A stretch of DNA of 8,264 nucleotides from Oscillospiraceae bacterium (GCA_017394475.1 JAFPYQ010000414.1:1-8264), one strand, 5' to 3'; shown: positions 1 to 7,608, numbered from the stretch's first letter. The notes: generated from the letters alone by a model not told the origin. Program-made: numbers and translations.

Positions 1-2002
1 CAAAGTCTGCACCTGCCTTGTCCAGTGCGGGTATGAGCATCTCATCGATTATCACCATGGGATCGGTGGTCTCCAACAGCTTTTCGGTGATCTCGGCACC
101 TTCCTGTTTAAGTCCGCTCTGTACCGCATAGAGCAGCCCCTGAGGGCTCGCATCTGTCCCTGCCTTTGGTGCGGCAGCAGCGGCGGCGGGAGCAGTATTG
201 TTATATGCCTTTATATACTCCACAGAATCCTTATCGATATTGGCAAGGAGCCTGTATGCCCTGACAGCACCTGTCATGGATGGGATATTCGGGTTTATTA
301 TAGGCAGATCGAGTCCCATGGTTAGGCACATCTGCAGGAAGTTTGAATTGACAAGCTCACGGTTTGGCAGACCAAAGGAGATATTCGATACACCGAGAAC
401 TGTTCTGAGCCCCAGTTCGGTCTTTACCCTGTGCAATGCCTTCACAGTCTCCATAACATTTGCCTGTTCTGCGGAGGCAGTAAGGGTAAGGCAGTCGATG
501 AACACATCCTGCCTTGAGATACCGATGCTCACACAGCGGTCAAGTATCTTCCCGGCTATCTCAAAACGCTTTTCTGCAGTCTTTGGGATACCGTTCTCAT
601 CAAGTGTAAGACCGATGACGCAGGCACCATATTTCTTTACTATGGGTAGTATCCTTTGAAGTGACTGTTCTTCACCGTTCACAGAATTGACTATCGGCTT
701 GCCGTTGTACACTCTGAGTGCACTTTCAAGCACCTCGGGAATAGTGGAATCTATCTGCAGAGGAAGGGGAGTGATGCCCTGCAAAGCCTTTATGGTCCTC
801 ACCATCATGGCACGTTCATCGATATCGGGCAGGCCTACATTCACGTCGAGTATCTCCGCACCCGCCTCCTGCTGTTCGATAGCCTGAGAAAGGATATAGT
901 TTTTATCGTTGTTTTTGAGCGCCTCTTTGAATTTTTTCTTGCCCGTGGGATTTATGCGCTCGCCTATGATGCGTGGACCGTCTATTATGACAGTTTCCGT
1001 TCCCGAGCATATAGCAGTGGGTATATCCTTGCCGTGGTCTGTTTCCTCTTTGCGGGCAGCAAATCTCTTATCTGTCAGCAGTGTATTCAATTCACGGATA
1101 TAGTCCGGGTCTGTGCCGCAGCATCCGCCTAAGAATTTTACTCCGGACTCCGCAAATTTCACTGCTGCCTCCGCAAAATCCCTGGCAGTGACATTGTATT
1201 TGTTTGTCATAGGATCGGGCAGACCCGCATTTGCCTTTGCAGCAAGAGGAAGATGCGTGAAATGCCCTATCTCCTGTATAAAGGGCAGCAGTTCATCAGG
1301 CCCGAGAGAACAGTTGACACCTATAACATCAGCACCGAGAGATGTGAGAGTAAGTGCCATAGATGAGCAGGAACAGCCTGTAAAAGTCCTGCCGTTGGCT
1401 TCAAAGCTCATAGTGCAGATAACAGGCTTGTCAGAGTTTTCCTTTGCCGCAAGGAGTGCTGCACGCAGCTCATAAATGTCCGTCATGGTCTCAAGGACGA
1501 TAAGATCCGCATCCTCTCCTGCAATTATTATCTCCTTGAAGACATCATAGGCCTCCTCAAAGGTGAGGCTCCCCGTCGGTTCTATGAGCTTGCCGAGAGG
1601 ACCTATATCAAGAGCAGCATAACAGGGATGGTCAGCCTTGGAACAGGCGTTCCTTGCAATGCTGACGCCCGCTTTCACTATCTGATCAACAGTGTACTCA
1701 GTCTTCTCCAGCTTGAAGCGGTTCACGCCGAATGTATCTGAATACACGATATCAGAGCCTGCGTTTATATATGCGGCATGTATCTCCTCTATCCTGGCGG
1801 GAGATGTGATATTCAGCAGTTCGGGGATCTCACCTGCGATTATGCCCTTTTTCTGCAGCATCGTACCCATGCCGCCGTCAAGGAAAATAAAGTCCTTTTC
1901 CTGCATCAGCCTCTGAAAGTCAAGAGTTCTGTCGCTCTTTCTGAAAAGGTCATAATCATAGGGCGGCTGGTAAAGTCTGTTTTCAAGAATATCGTTTGAC
2001 AC
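1..2002 (-). CDS. metH: Cobalamin-dependent methionine synthase MetH (5'-part of gene, runs off window)
   Basis: Transfers a methyl group from 5-methyl-tetrahydrofolate to homocysteine through protein-bound cobalamin, in the cytosol. 667 codons are visible; the C-terminus lies beyond position 1. Residues about 35-310 are the homocysteine S-methyltransferase barrel: DGGMGTMLQ at 42-50 and zinc ligands C231 (GVNCSLGP) and C294/C295 (GGCCGT), matching C247, C310 and C311 of E. coli MetH. Residues about 335-600 are the pterin-binding barrel: GERINPTG at 347-354, GAEILDVN at 381-388, DST at 418-420, NSVNGE at 439-444, GVSNISFGLPNRE at 537-549. An Ala/Pro-rich linker (about 601-618) leads to the helical cobalamin-cap domain, which is cut by the window edge. 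The start is GTG at 2002, chosen for its perfect ribosome site. A separate reactivation gene lies just upstream, so I expect this MetH to end after the B12 domain. Family assignment is very secure; the missing C-terminal domain is inference. Confidence 0.96.
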   Translation of the reverse strand, partial: MSNDILENRLYQPPYDYDLFRKSDRTLDFQRLMQEKDFIFLDGGMGTMLQKKGIIAGEIPELLNITSPARIEEIHAAYINAGSDIVYSDTFGVNRFKLEKTEYTVDQIVKAGVSIARNACSKADHPCYAALDIGPLGKLIEPTGSLTFEEAYDVFKEIIIAGEDADLIVLETMTDIYELRAALLAAKENSDKPVICTMSFEANGRTFTGCSCSSMALTLTSLGADVIGVNCSLGPDELLPFIQEIGHFTHLPLAAKANAGLPDPMTNKYNVTARDFAEAAVKFAESGVKFLGGCCGTDPDYIRELNTLLTDKRFAARKEETDHGKDIPTAICSGTETVIIDGPRIIGERINPTGKKKFKEALKNNDKNYILSQAIEQQEAGAEILDVNVGLPDIDERAMMVRTIKALQGITPLPLQIDSTIPEVLESALRVYNGKPIVNSVNGEEQSLQRILPIVKKYGACVIGLTLDENGIPKTAEKRFEIAGKILDRCVSIGISRQDVFIDCLTLTASAEQANVMETVKALHRVKTELGLRTVLGVSNISFGLPNRELVNSNFLQMCLTMGLDLPIINPNIPSMTGAVRAYRLLANIDKDSVEYIKAYNNTAPAAAAAAPKAGTDASPQGLLYAVQSGLKQEGAEITEKLLETTDPMVIIDEMLIPALDKAGADF

Positions 2003-2018
2003 GGCTTTTCCTCCTTAT
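2003..2018 (-). promoter_or_regulatory. Strong ribosome binding site of metH, fixes a GTG start
   Basis: Read on the minus strand, the sequence is AAGGAGG followed by a short spacer and GTG TCA AAC. This near-perfect Shine-Dalgarno site supports GTG at 2002 as the start. The first in-frame ATG (codon 33, about 1906-1904) begins MQEKDFIFLDGG, close to where many MetH proteins start, but it has only a weak, badly spaced AGAGG upstream. Confidence 0.85.
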
Positions 2019-2022
2019 CAGA

Positions 2023-2700
2023 TCATCCGCAGTGGATACCGCGCTGCCTCATGGCACAGCTTTCTTTTGCCCTGCAAACTGAGCAGTCGCGGTGCTTCGG
2101 AGCGATCTCGGCATCGGATATGCCTATTATGGCGGTAATGGATTTCATAGGGGCGAGCAGACCCCCGGCTGTTATTGTCATTCCCGTGCGTTTCCCTGCA
2201 TTCGTAATGTCAAGAAGACCCTGTTGATAGTCAAGAGAAAGATCGTCATATCCCGGAGAATATCTCCATGTAAGGGAATGGGACGGGTTTTCTCCCGATA
2301 TCATCTCCTGCACGATGTCGGCACACTGTTCCACGGCAGAAGAACCGTAGGCATCAAATATCACTGCCTTTGCCATATCGGTTATCTGGGCTCTCCTAAT
2401 CAGTGTATCAGCTGCAGCGCCGAGAGTGACACACATCACCGCAGCCACAGAGCATCCTTTCAGATGCTCATACAATGCATTTGAGCGAAGATTCAGCATC
2501 CCACCGAGATCCACTGTATCTGGAGCATCCATGGCAAGGTCAAAATATCTGTATGAATACGCGGGAGACACCGCAGCAAGAATCTCCTTTTCGCAGCTGT
2601 CAAGGAGTTCCCGTGCTGCGGCACTTATCTCACCGCTTTTGTATGAAAGATAACGCAGAGCCTGTTGGCGGTCTATGCTGTCAAGCTTTATCATAGTCAT
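2023..2700 (-). CDS. Stand-alone methionine synthase reactivation (activation-domain) protein
   Basis: 225 residues resembling the C-terminal AdoMet-binding activation domain of MetH, which donates a methyl group from S-adenosylmethionine to restore inactive cob(II)alamin on MetH. The AdoMet-binding signature RxxxGY is seen as R146-Y-S-P-G150-Y151, followed by DDLSLDYQQGLL. The segment GMTITAGGLLAPMKSITAI at about 173-191 matches the later part of the domain fold (ESFAMWPGASVSG-like region in E. coli). In Thermotoga maritima the same split is known: TM0269 is the separate reactivation partner of MetH TM0268. The C-terminal tail adds C206-x2-C209-x5-C215-x8-C224, not needed for AdoMet binding and possibly a metal site. 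The gene starts 3 bp after araD and ends 20 bp before metH, so the two met genes are surely cotranscribed. The start could be ATG 2700 or ATG 2694; the ribosome site (AGGG) is weak, suggesting coupling to araD. No signal peptide. Confidence 0.88.
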   Translation of the reverse strand: MTMIKLDSIDRQQALRYLSYKSGEISAAARELLDSCEKEILAAVSPAYSYRYFDLAMDAPDTVDLGGMLNLRSNALYEHLKGCSVAAVMCVTLGAAADTLIRRAQITDMAKAVIFDAYGSSAVEQCADIVQEMISGENPSHSLTWRYSPGYDDLSLDYQQGLLDITNAGKRTGMTITAGGLLAPMKSITAIIGISDAEIAPKHRDCSVCRAKESCAMRQRGIHCG

Positions 2701-2703
2701 GCA

Positions 2704-3396
2704 TCAGCCCTGGCCGTAATATGCATTCTTACCGTGCTTGCGCAGATAGTGTTTGTCAAGGAGCACCTGTGAAACAGGCTTTGCCTGGGGATCGATCATG
2801 AGGGCATGGAAGTTCATGAACGCAGCCTGTTCAAGGACAACGGAGTTATGAACAGCATTGAAGGGGTCTGTTCCCCATGTGAAGGGGCCGTGGTTCTTGG
2901 TGAGCACAGCAGGGATTGTCATGGGGTCTATGCCCTGGAATGCCTCGATTATTACCTTTCCTGTATTTTTCTCGTACTCACTGTTGATCTCCTCGGGAGT
3001 CATATCGCGGGTGCAGGGGATACTGCCGTAGAAATAGTCAGCCTGGGTCGTACCCATGACATCAACGCTCCTGCCGGCCTGAGCAAAGGAAACTGCCCAT
3101 TTGCTATGAGTGTGTACTATACCGCCTATCTCCTTGAAGGCTCTGTACAGTTCGAGATGTGTAGGAGTATCACTGGAGGGACGGTATCTTCCCTCTACAA
3201 CTTCACCTGTTTCAAGGCTCACTACCACCATATCATCGGAAGTCATGCCGTTATAATCCACTCCTGAGGGCTTGATGACCATATTTCCGCTCTCGCGGTC
3301 AACTCCTGATACATTTCCCCATGTAAATACAACAAGTCCGTATTCGGGCAGTAAAAGATTTGCTTTGCAAACTTCTTCCTTTAATTTTTCAAGCAT
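2704..3396 (-). CDS. araD: L-ribulose-5-phosphate 4-epimerase
   Basis: Interconverts L-ribulose 5-phosphate and D-xylulose 5-phosphate by a zinc-dependent retro-aldol mechanism, the last step of bacterial L-arabinose breakdown; cytosolic. Length is 230 residues against 231 in E. coli AraD. Visible signatures: TWGNVSG at 25-31, IKPSGVDY at 41-48, SSDTPTH at 74-80 (D76), zinc ligands H95 and H97 in HTHS and H169 in NHGPFTWG, and the C-terminal [11 protein letters not shown] with the catalytic Tyr at 227 (Y229 in E. coli). These match AraD rather than fuculose aldolase or MtnB members of the class II aldolase family. ATG at 3396 follows GGAGG with a 6 base spacer, and overlaps the end of the upstream gene by 8 bp, so translation is probably coupled. 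No araA or araB is visible; the next gene downstream belongs to methionine synthesis, which is odd context. Confidence 0.95.
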   Translation of the reverse strand: MLEKLKEEVCKANLLLPEYGLVVFTWGNVSGVDRESGNMVIKPSGVDYNGMTSDDMVVVSLETGEVVEGRYRPSSDTPTHLELYRAFKEIGGIVHTHSKWAVSFAQAGRSVDVMGTTQADYFYGSIPCTRDMTPEEINSEYEKNTGKVIIEAFQGIDPMTIPAVLTKNHGPFTWGTDPFNAVHNSVVLEQAAFMNFHALMIDPQAKPVSQVLLDKHYLRKHGKNAYYGQG

Positions 3397-3988
3397 TGTT
3401 ATCCTCCGTTTTCACAAGTGCCAGTCCCCAGGTCTCCCATCTCCAGTAGGTGACGGTGCCGTCTGGGGCTGTGATAATTAGGTTGTTTTTTTCAGTCCTG
3501 AGAAATTCGCCCTGAACAGGCATCTGTGATGACATCCATATCGGGTGCAGTCTTTCGGGATCGTCGGTCTGCCAGTCATAGATGAAGATGTGTTCAGTCA
3601 TCCGGTCATCGGTCTTGTTTTCTTTCCAGAATGGCCTGTGTTCGCCAAAACTGCCGATCTTCCAGACATTCAGCACCACTTCATCCTCATCGTCATGATC
3701 TGCATCATATATGAATATATCCGTCACCAGCCATTCGGGCTCATATACTATGCTGCCGCTGTCGGCGGTGAAGATGAGTTGCCCGTTGTCAAGTGATATG
3801 TCAACAGTTTCATCATCATTGACTGTGTGTATAACCGTCTTTTCAGCGAGAGTTCTCAGATGAGCCCATCGGGGGAGCATGGCGATAAGAGAACCTCTGT
3901 GTGTCATTGCTCCGCCCATGAGAGCAGTGGACAGAAGGGTCACTGCAGTTGTTTTCAGAACACACATCAGCTTATTTTTCCCATTCAT
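3389..3988 (-). CDS. Unnamed exported or membrane-anchored protein with FG-GAP-like acidic motif
   Basis: 199 residues that I cannot name. The N-terminus is basic (MNGKNK) followed by a hydrophobic stretch at about 9-28, suggesting a signal peptide or anchor; there is no convincing lipobox, although C9 is present. The body is rich in beta-strand-like segments with many Trp and Tyr. [16 protein letters not shown] at 95-110 resembles the calcium-binding loop plus strand of FG-GAP/VCBS propeller repeats. The second half pairs HIFIYDW (about 133-139) with HPIWMSS (148-154) and ends in [13 protein letters not shown] (180-192), again propeller-like. The gene begins 17 bp inside the end of the DUF3160 gene and ends 8 bp inside araD. 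No Shine-Dalgarno is visible at ATG 3988; ATG at 3967 (residue 8) is an alternative start just after the DUF3160 stop. A role outside the membrane with the DUF3160 lipoprotein is inference. Confidence 0.8.
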   Translation of the reverse strand: MNGKNKLMCVLKTTAVTLLSTALMGGAMTHRGSLIAMLPRWAHLRTLAEKTVIHTVNDDETVDISLDNGQLIFTADSGSIVYEPEWLVTDIFIYDADHDDEDEVVLNVWKIGSFGEHRPFWKENKTDDRMTEHIFIYDWQTDDPERLHPIWMSSQMPVQGEFLRTEKNNLIITAPDGTVTYWRWETWGLALVKTEDNNA

Positions 3989-6296
3989 ATTTGTACTTTA
4001 TATCAGAGTACCAGTCGGGGATGGGCTTTACCTTTTCAGGATCATATGTGGTGTTCCAGTCATCGTCATACTCAAATTGTATGCCCATGAGGATCCTCCA
4101 CTCGGTATCCGTCATCCTTTCGTCGGCAGGCTGCTCAAACTGATAGAATGAGAATACGCTGCCGCTGGCTATCTTCAGCTGACCATCTACCTGAACGATG
4201 GTATAGATGGTGAAAGGATATGCAGTTCCCACTTCAAGGCAGGTAGCGCCGCTTCCGTCATCACCGCCGGGCTGTGTTGCTATATCAGCGATATATGCAG
4301 GCGGGTGATCCATTACATCATGATATTCTTCATCGGGATAATCAGCATCCATGGCATCCTGCCAGAAATGTTCGAGCTGGCCTCCGTATGTGCGGATAAG
4401 TTCAAATTCCTCATCTGTGGGGAGCTCTCCGTTCAGCTCTTTGAGGGCGATGGTCTTCAGCTTGCCGGAAAGATCACTGAGCAGCAGGAGATTCTCCATA
4501 TCGTTGTCCTTGATCATTCCGAATTTGTCAAGGCCGTTAGCTGTCTGCTTTGACAGTGCTTCAAGGCGTGCAAATATAACAGGTTCACATTCAACATAGC
4601 CCCTGTCATCAAATTCTTCTTCGGGACCTGCGCCGCCCATCTCAGCCATTACCTGCTTATTGTAGAGCAGTGTAGCGTGTTTGAGTTCGGTATAGCTTCC
4701 GAGGAATGACAGCAGTGATTTGCGCTTCCATGCATCCGTGCGCATGAATGGCGGGTATGCTTCACTCTTGTCCTCTATCAGCGGCCTTATGGTATTGATC
4801 CAGGAGAAATACAGATTTGAATGCCATGTCGCATCATCTGTATCATTTACCATCTTGCGTGCTTTTCCCATCTGCTCATTAAAGTTTGGATAATCTGTCT
4901 TGCCCTCGCTCTCCAGAATGGAGAGTGCAGTGTCGGAACCCAGAGCAGCAGGGAAATCAAGGGCATCGGGGAGCATACGCTTTTTGCCTGTTTCCTCATT
5001 TTCTTTGACCTGCCTGAACACAAGTTGTGTGAACACAGCTTCATCAATGGAAAAACGCTGACCCATAAAGCGGAAGCCCTTCTGAGCAGCCTGTTGTTCC
5101 TCATCGGAGTCTGTTTCGAATACTATTGCACCGTTTACCTTAGGTGGCTCCACATTCTGACAAAGTTCATGATAAGCCTGCCATTCATCCGACTTTCCGA
5201 TTATGTCATCAACAGTGACATTTTCGCCGTAAGCCGCATCTATCAGTGGCATGAATTCGTAATAACCGGTATCATCTGATTCACCTGCAAAGAAAGATGT
5301 CACCTGATAGATCTCAGACCACTGTTCAAGGTCCTCATTCATCGACATGGTTATGAGCATTGCAGTGCGGTTCAGTTCTTCGTCATCCGTTCTGAAAGCT
5401 ATCCTGCCATACCACATCATAGCCTTGAAATACTTTTTGAGCTGCTCTGTGGATTCATAATTTCCGCGGGGTTTGTACTGTGAATAGTCCTCGGGTACAT
5501 CACCCAGAAGGGGAGAAAAAGTTATTCCCGATTCTCCCTTTATAAGTTCGAGTTCCTCTGACGCAACAGACCACACCTCATCGGGAACGGAAACATCAGC
5601 ACCCAGCAGTGACGCACCCACAGCAAAATATGCGAGCTCACGGGCAGCAGCAGTTTCCCATTCTGTGCCTTTGAGCTTATCATAGTGGAACTGTGCGGAA
5701 TTGAGCATATTCTTAGATACTTCGAGGAGCTCATCACTCAGCACTTCGCTCTCTATGGTACGCATAAGGTGCATGAAATACACATTATAGGTGTGCATCA
5801 GTGAATCAACAGTGACATAATTTGCACGCAGCCAGTAACGGTTGTGCTCATATACCTCATAGAATTCTCCGCTGTCCTTGAGCAATATAAATCCGTTCTT
5901 GGCCAGCAGGGGGATCTTGTCCCTGTCATATTCATTGGCAAGGTCGTAATCGCCGAAATATACATTTGAAAGATCCTCGGCAGGCGTTATATAATCCACC
6001 TTCGGAGTGATGTCAAAATCCTCGGTGATGATCTCATCTCCAAGCAGTCTGGGGCGTTTCATAGTCCTGATATCCGCAAGGGAGACCTTTGCTTTTTCCG
6101 GTAATTTTTCTGTTGCAGCAGTTTCCGAGGCAGTTTCCGAAGCTGTAGTTCCCGCGGCTGTGGAAGTCACAGACTCAGCGGAAGTCTCTCTGGATGATGT
6201 CACAGTGGATGTGGATTGAGGCTGACCTGCAGCTGCTCCGCAGGCAGTTGAAAGCATCGCAACTACCGATATAAGTGCAATTATCTTTTTATTCAT
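3972..6296 (-). CDS. DUF3160-family lipoprotein
   Basis: 774 residues. The N-terminus is a lipoprotein signal: MNKK, a hydrophobic core, then LSTAC with the lipid-modified Cys at 19. Residues about 20-65 form a Ser/Thr/Ala/Glu-rich linker that spaces the domain from the membrane. The rest carries motifs I recognise as DUF3160: NYVTVDSLMHTYNVYF at 159-174, GFRFMGQRFSIDEAVF at 407-422, LPDALDFPAALGSDTA at 442-457, SYTELKHATLLYNKQ at 534-548, GYVECEPVIFARLEAL at 566-581, and near the C-terminus FTIYTIVQVDGQLKIASGSV at 695-714, then SFYQF and RMTDTEWR. The family has no established function; it is mostly helical and found on cell surfaces of diverse bacteria. No HExxH metalloprotease motif is present. 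ATG 6296 follows AGGAGG with a 5 base spacer. It starts 13 bp after the hydrolase gene and overlaps the following gene by 17 bp, so the three are likely one unit. Confidence 0.9.
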   Translation of the reverse strand: MNKKIIALISVVAMLSTACGAAAGQPQSTSTVTSSRETSAESVTSTAAGTTASETASETAATEKLPEKAKVSLADIRTMKRPRLLGDEIITEDFDITPKVDYITPAEDLSNVYFGDYDLANEYDRDKIPLLAKNGFILLKDSGEFYEVYEHNRYWLRANYVTVDSLMHTYNVYFMHLMRTIESEVLSDELLEVSKNMLNSAQFHYDKLKGTEWETAAARELAYFAVGASLLGADVSVPDEVWSVASEELELIKGESGITFSPLLGDVPEDYSQYKPRGNYESTEQLKKYFKAMMWYGRIAFRTDDEELNRTAMLITMSMNEDLEQWSEIYQVTSFFAGESDDTGYYEFMPLIDAAYGENVTVDDIIGKSDEWQAYHELCQNVEPPKVNGAIVFETDSDEEQQAAQKGFRFMGQRFSIDEAVFTQLVFRQVKENEETGKKRMLPDALDFPAALGSDTALSILESEGKTDYPNFNEQMGKARKMVNDTDDATWHSNLYFSWINTIRPLIEDKSEAYPPFMRTDAWKRKSLLSFLGSYTELKHATLLYNKQVMAEMGGAGPEEEFDDRGYVECEPVIFARLEALSKQTANGLDKFGMIKDNDMENLLLLSDLSGKLKTIALKELNGELPTDEEFELIRTYGGQLEHFWQDAMDADYPDEEYHDVMDHPPAYIADIATQPGGDDGSGATCLEVGTAYPFTIYTIVQVDGQLKIASGSVFSFYQFEQPADERMTDTEWRILMGIQFEYDDDWNTTYDPEKVKPIPDWYSDIKYKYEWEK
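6118..6141 (-). repeat. 12 bp tandem duplication coding for SET-A repeat in the lipoprotein linker
   Basis: Two adjacent 12 bp copies (gcagtttccgag and gcagtttccgaa on the plus strand) differ at one base and encode the repeated Ser-Glu-Thr-Ala of TASETASETAA. Such short repeats are common in surface-protein linkers and may vary in copy number. Confidence 0.7.
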
Positions 6297-6309
6297 CAGT
6301 TCCTCCTGA

Positions 6310-7470
6310 TCACAGAAGACCCCATATCAGATTCTGCATCCTGCGTGCAAAATCGCCGCATCCCTGGTAAAGCTGCTGCATAAACAGCACCAATCCAAGT
6401 TCTTCTGTTGGGTCTATCGAGAAATAACAGCCGAGAAGGCCGTCCCAGCCGTAGGTGTTCTCATGATAGAGCATCCCGGACTTGGTACGCTTTTCCATAA
6501 CGCGCATCAGGGCACCATACCCTTGGCCGCGCATGGATTCCCAGCAGGCAGGGGCGGTCACGGCGGAGGGAACTATACACTGTCTCATAAAGCTGACAGT
6601 GTTTCTTCCCAGTATGTGAATACCATCCTTGTTGCCTTCTCCCATAAGCATTTTTACAAATTTTGTATAGTCACCGATGGTGGAGAATAATCCTGCTCCT
6701 CCGGATTCAAACACCGGCGGCTCGAATACATCGGTGATACAGAGCTCATTTACATTTTCGTGCTTCACGTTTTTTCCGTTTTCATCGAAACGGTAGCATG
6801 TCATGAGCCTGTCCGCCTTTTCTTTTGGGACATAGAAGTCCGTATCATACATATCCAGGCGATCGAATATGTTCTTTTTCAGGTAATCGCTGAAACGCAT
6901 ATCGCTGACCTGTTCAATAACAAAGGCAAGGACATCTGCGGATGAGCCGTATTCCCATTTTTCACCCGGGTCAAAGGACAGTGGGGCTTTTGCCATTTCC
7001 GAAATGAACTGTGCGGTAGTCCAGGGATCGCCATTTCTGATCCTCTCGGTCTGCTCTCCCCATATTCTCCCCATTTCTTTTCCGGCATGGGTATCATCGG
7101 GATATTTGAAACCCGATCTCATGGTGAGAAGATCGAGGATAGTCACATCCCGAGCAGGTTTTTCCAACTTCCCGTCCTTTGATACCATAAGATCCGAAAA
7201 TGGTGTATAATACCATTTTAAGGGAAAATCCAGCTCTATCTTTCCGTTTTCCACCAGCTGCATTACCGCTGTGGCTGTTATGGGCTTGGTTAGAGAAAAA
7301 AGTCTGTATATACTGTCTTCCCGTACAGGTCTTTCGCCGTCCATAGTACCGAATGTACTGCTGTATACCGTTTTTCCCTTGTGTATCACATTCACTGCCA
7401 TACCTGCGGGAAATCCCTTTGAAACATTATCCTGTATAAAACTGTCAAGTTTATCAAAATCCATATCCAT
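6310..7470 (-). CDS. Class C beta-lactamase-fold serine hydrolase, cytosolic (EstB/family VIII esterase-like)
   Basis: 386 residues of the Beta-lactamase (PF00144-type) fold. The nucleophile motif SxxK is S59-L-T-K62 in LFSLTKPITATAVMQLVENG. The second motif is Y174-G-S176 (EYGSSADVLAFVIEQV), where AmpC enzymes have YxN. The third is YGWDGLLG (W342-D-G344), corresponding to the WGG form of EstB-like esterases rather than the KTG of true beta-lactamases. Together with the absence of any signal peptide (it begins MDMDFDKLDSFI), this points to a cytosolic esterase, amidase or D-aminopeptidase-like enzyme; antibiotic hydrolysis is not supported. ATG 7470 is preceded by AGGA at 5 bases and by an in-frame TGA directly upstream, so the gene cannot extend further. 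It is the first main gene of the six-gene leftward run, 13 bp before the DUF3160 lipoprotein gene. Substrate unknown. Confidence 0.88.
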   Translation of the reverse strand: MDMDFDKLDSFIQDNVSKGFPAGMAVNVIHKGKTVYSSTFGTMDGERPVREDSIYRLFSLTKPITATAVMQLVENGKIELDFPLKWYYTPFSDLMVSKDGKLEKPARDVTILDLLTMRSGFKYPDDTHAGKEMGRIWGEQTERIRNGDPWTTAQFISEMAKAPLSFDPGEKWEYGSSADVLAFVIEQVSDMRFSDYLKKNIFDRLDMYDTDFYVPKEKADRLMTCYRFDENGKNVKHENVNELCITDVFEPPVFESGGAGLFSTIGDYTKFVKMLMGEGNKDGIHILGRNTVSFMRQCIVPSAVTAPACWESMRGQGYGALMRVMEKRTKSGMLYHENTYGWDGLLGCYFSIDPTEELGLVLFMQQLYQGCGDFARRMQNLIWGLL

Positions 7471-7550
7471 TCACGTCCTGTTTTATGTAGGAGAAGAAAG
7501 AACGCACGATCCAGCCGATGCCTTCTGATGTGATGGCTGATTTCGTTCAT
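7392..7550 (-). other. Possible 52-codon leader ORF overlapping the hydrolase start
   Basis: ATG at 7550 has a good ribosome site (TGAGG, 5 A bases, ATG) inside the predicted 5' leader of the leftward transcript, and the frame stays open to TGA at 7394-7392. It overlaps the first 79 bp of the hydrolase gene in another frame. The product would start MNEISHHIRRHRLDRAFF and contain a hydrophobic Trp/Ile/Leu segment. Nothing in it is recognisable, and the part inside the hydrolase gene is explained by that gene. It may be a leader peptide or chance. Confidence 0.2.
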
Positions 7551-7579
7551 TTTTTCCTCAACAAAGATCGTCGTCTTCT

Positions 7580-7608
7580 ATTATACTATAATTTTCCGTG
7601 AATTTCAA
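7580..7608 (-). promoter_or_regulatory. Sigma-A type promoter for the leftward gene run
   Basis: On the minus strand, a -35 box TTGAAA (7608-7603, five of six consensus bases) is followed by a 17 bp spacer and a perfect -10 box TATAAT (7585-7580). Transcription should start near 7573, giving a leader of about 100 nt before the hydrolase ATG at 7470. This is the only convincing promoter I see for the six leftward genes. Confidence 0.75.

Noticed and set aside
198..1475. Rightward open frames of 64-153 codons opposite metH
   Set aside because: They lie antisense to a continuous, strongly conserved MetH reading frame, have no ribosome sites and no recognisable domains.
2806..3267. Rightward 153-codon frame opposite araD
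   Set aside because: Antisense shadow of a fully conserved AraD; its composition follows from the AraD codons.
2704..3396. The class II aldolase-fold protein as a methionine-salvage enzyme (MtnB or a deoxyadenosine-shunt aldolase), suggested by the met neighbours
   Set aside because: Motifs from GNVSG to the [11 protein letters not shown] tail, length and catalytic residues match AraD almost position for position.
4821..5279. Rightward 152-codon frame opposite the DUF3160 gene
   Set aside because: No ribosome site or motif, and the opposite strand encodes clear DUF3160 motifs across the same span.
6310..7470. Antibiotic-resistance beta-lactamase
   Set aside because: No signal peptide, no YxN or KTG motif; it fits family VIII esterase-like hydrolases better.
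7471..7530. Leftward frame reading ITSEGIGWIVRSFFSYIKQ upstream of the hydrolase as a gene remnant
   Set aside because: It is short, preceded by a stop with no start codon, and I recognise no family; chance cannot be excluded.
7495..7535. Small CAGCC/GGCTG inverted repeat in the leftward leader as an attenuator
   Set aside because: Only five pairs around a long loop, with no T-run; too weak to support.
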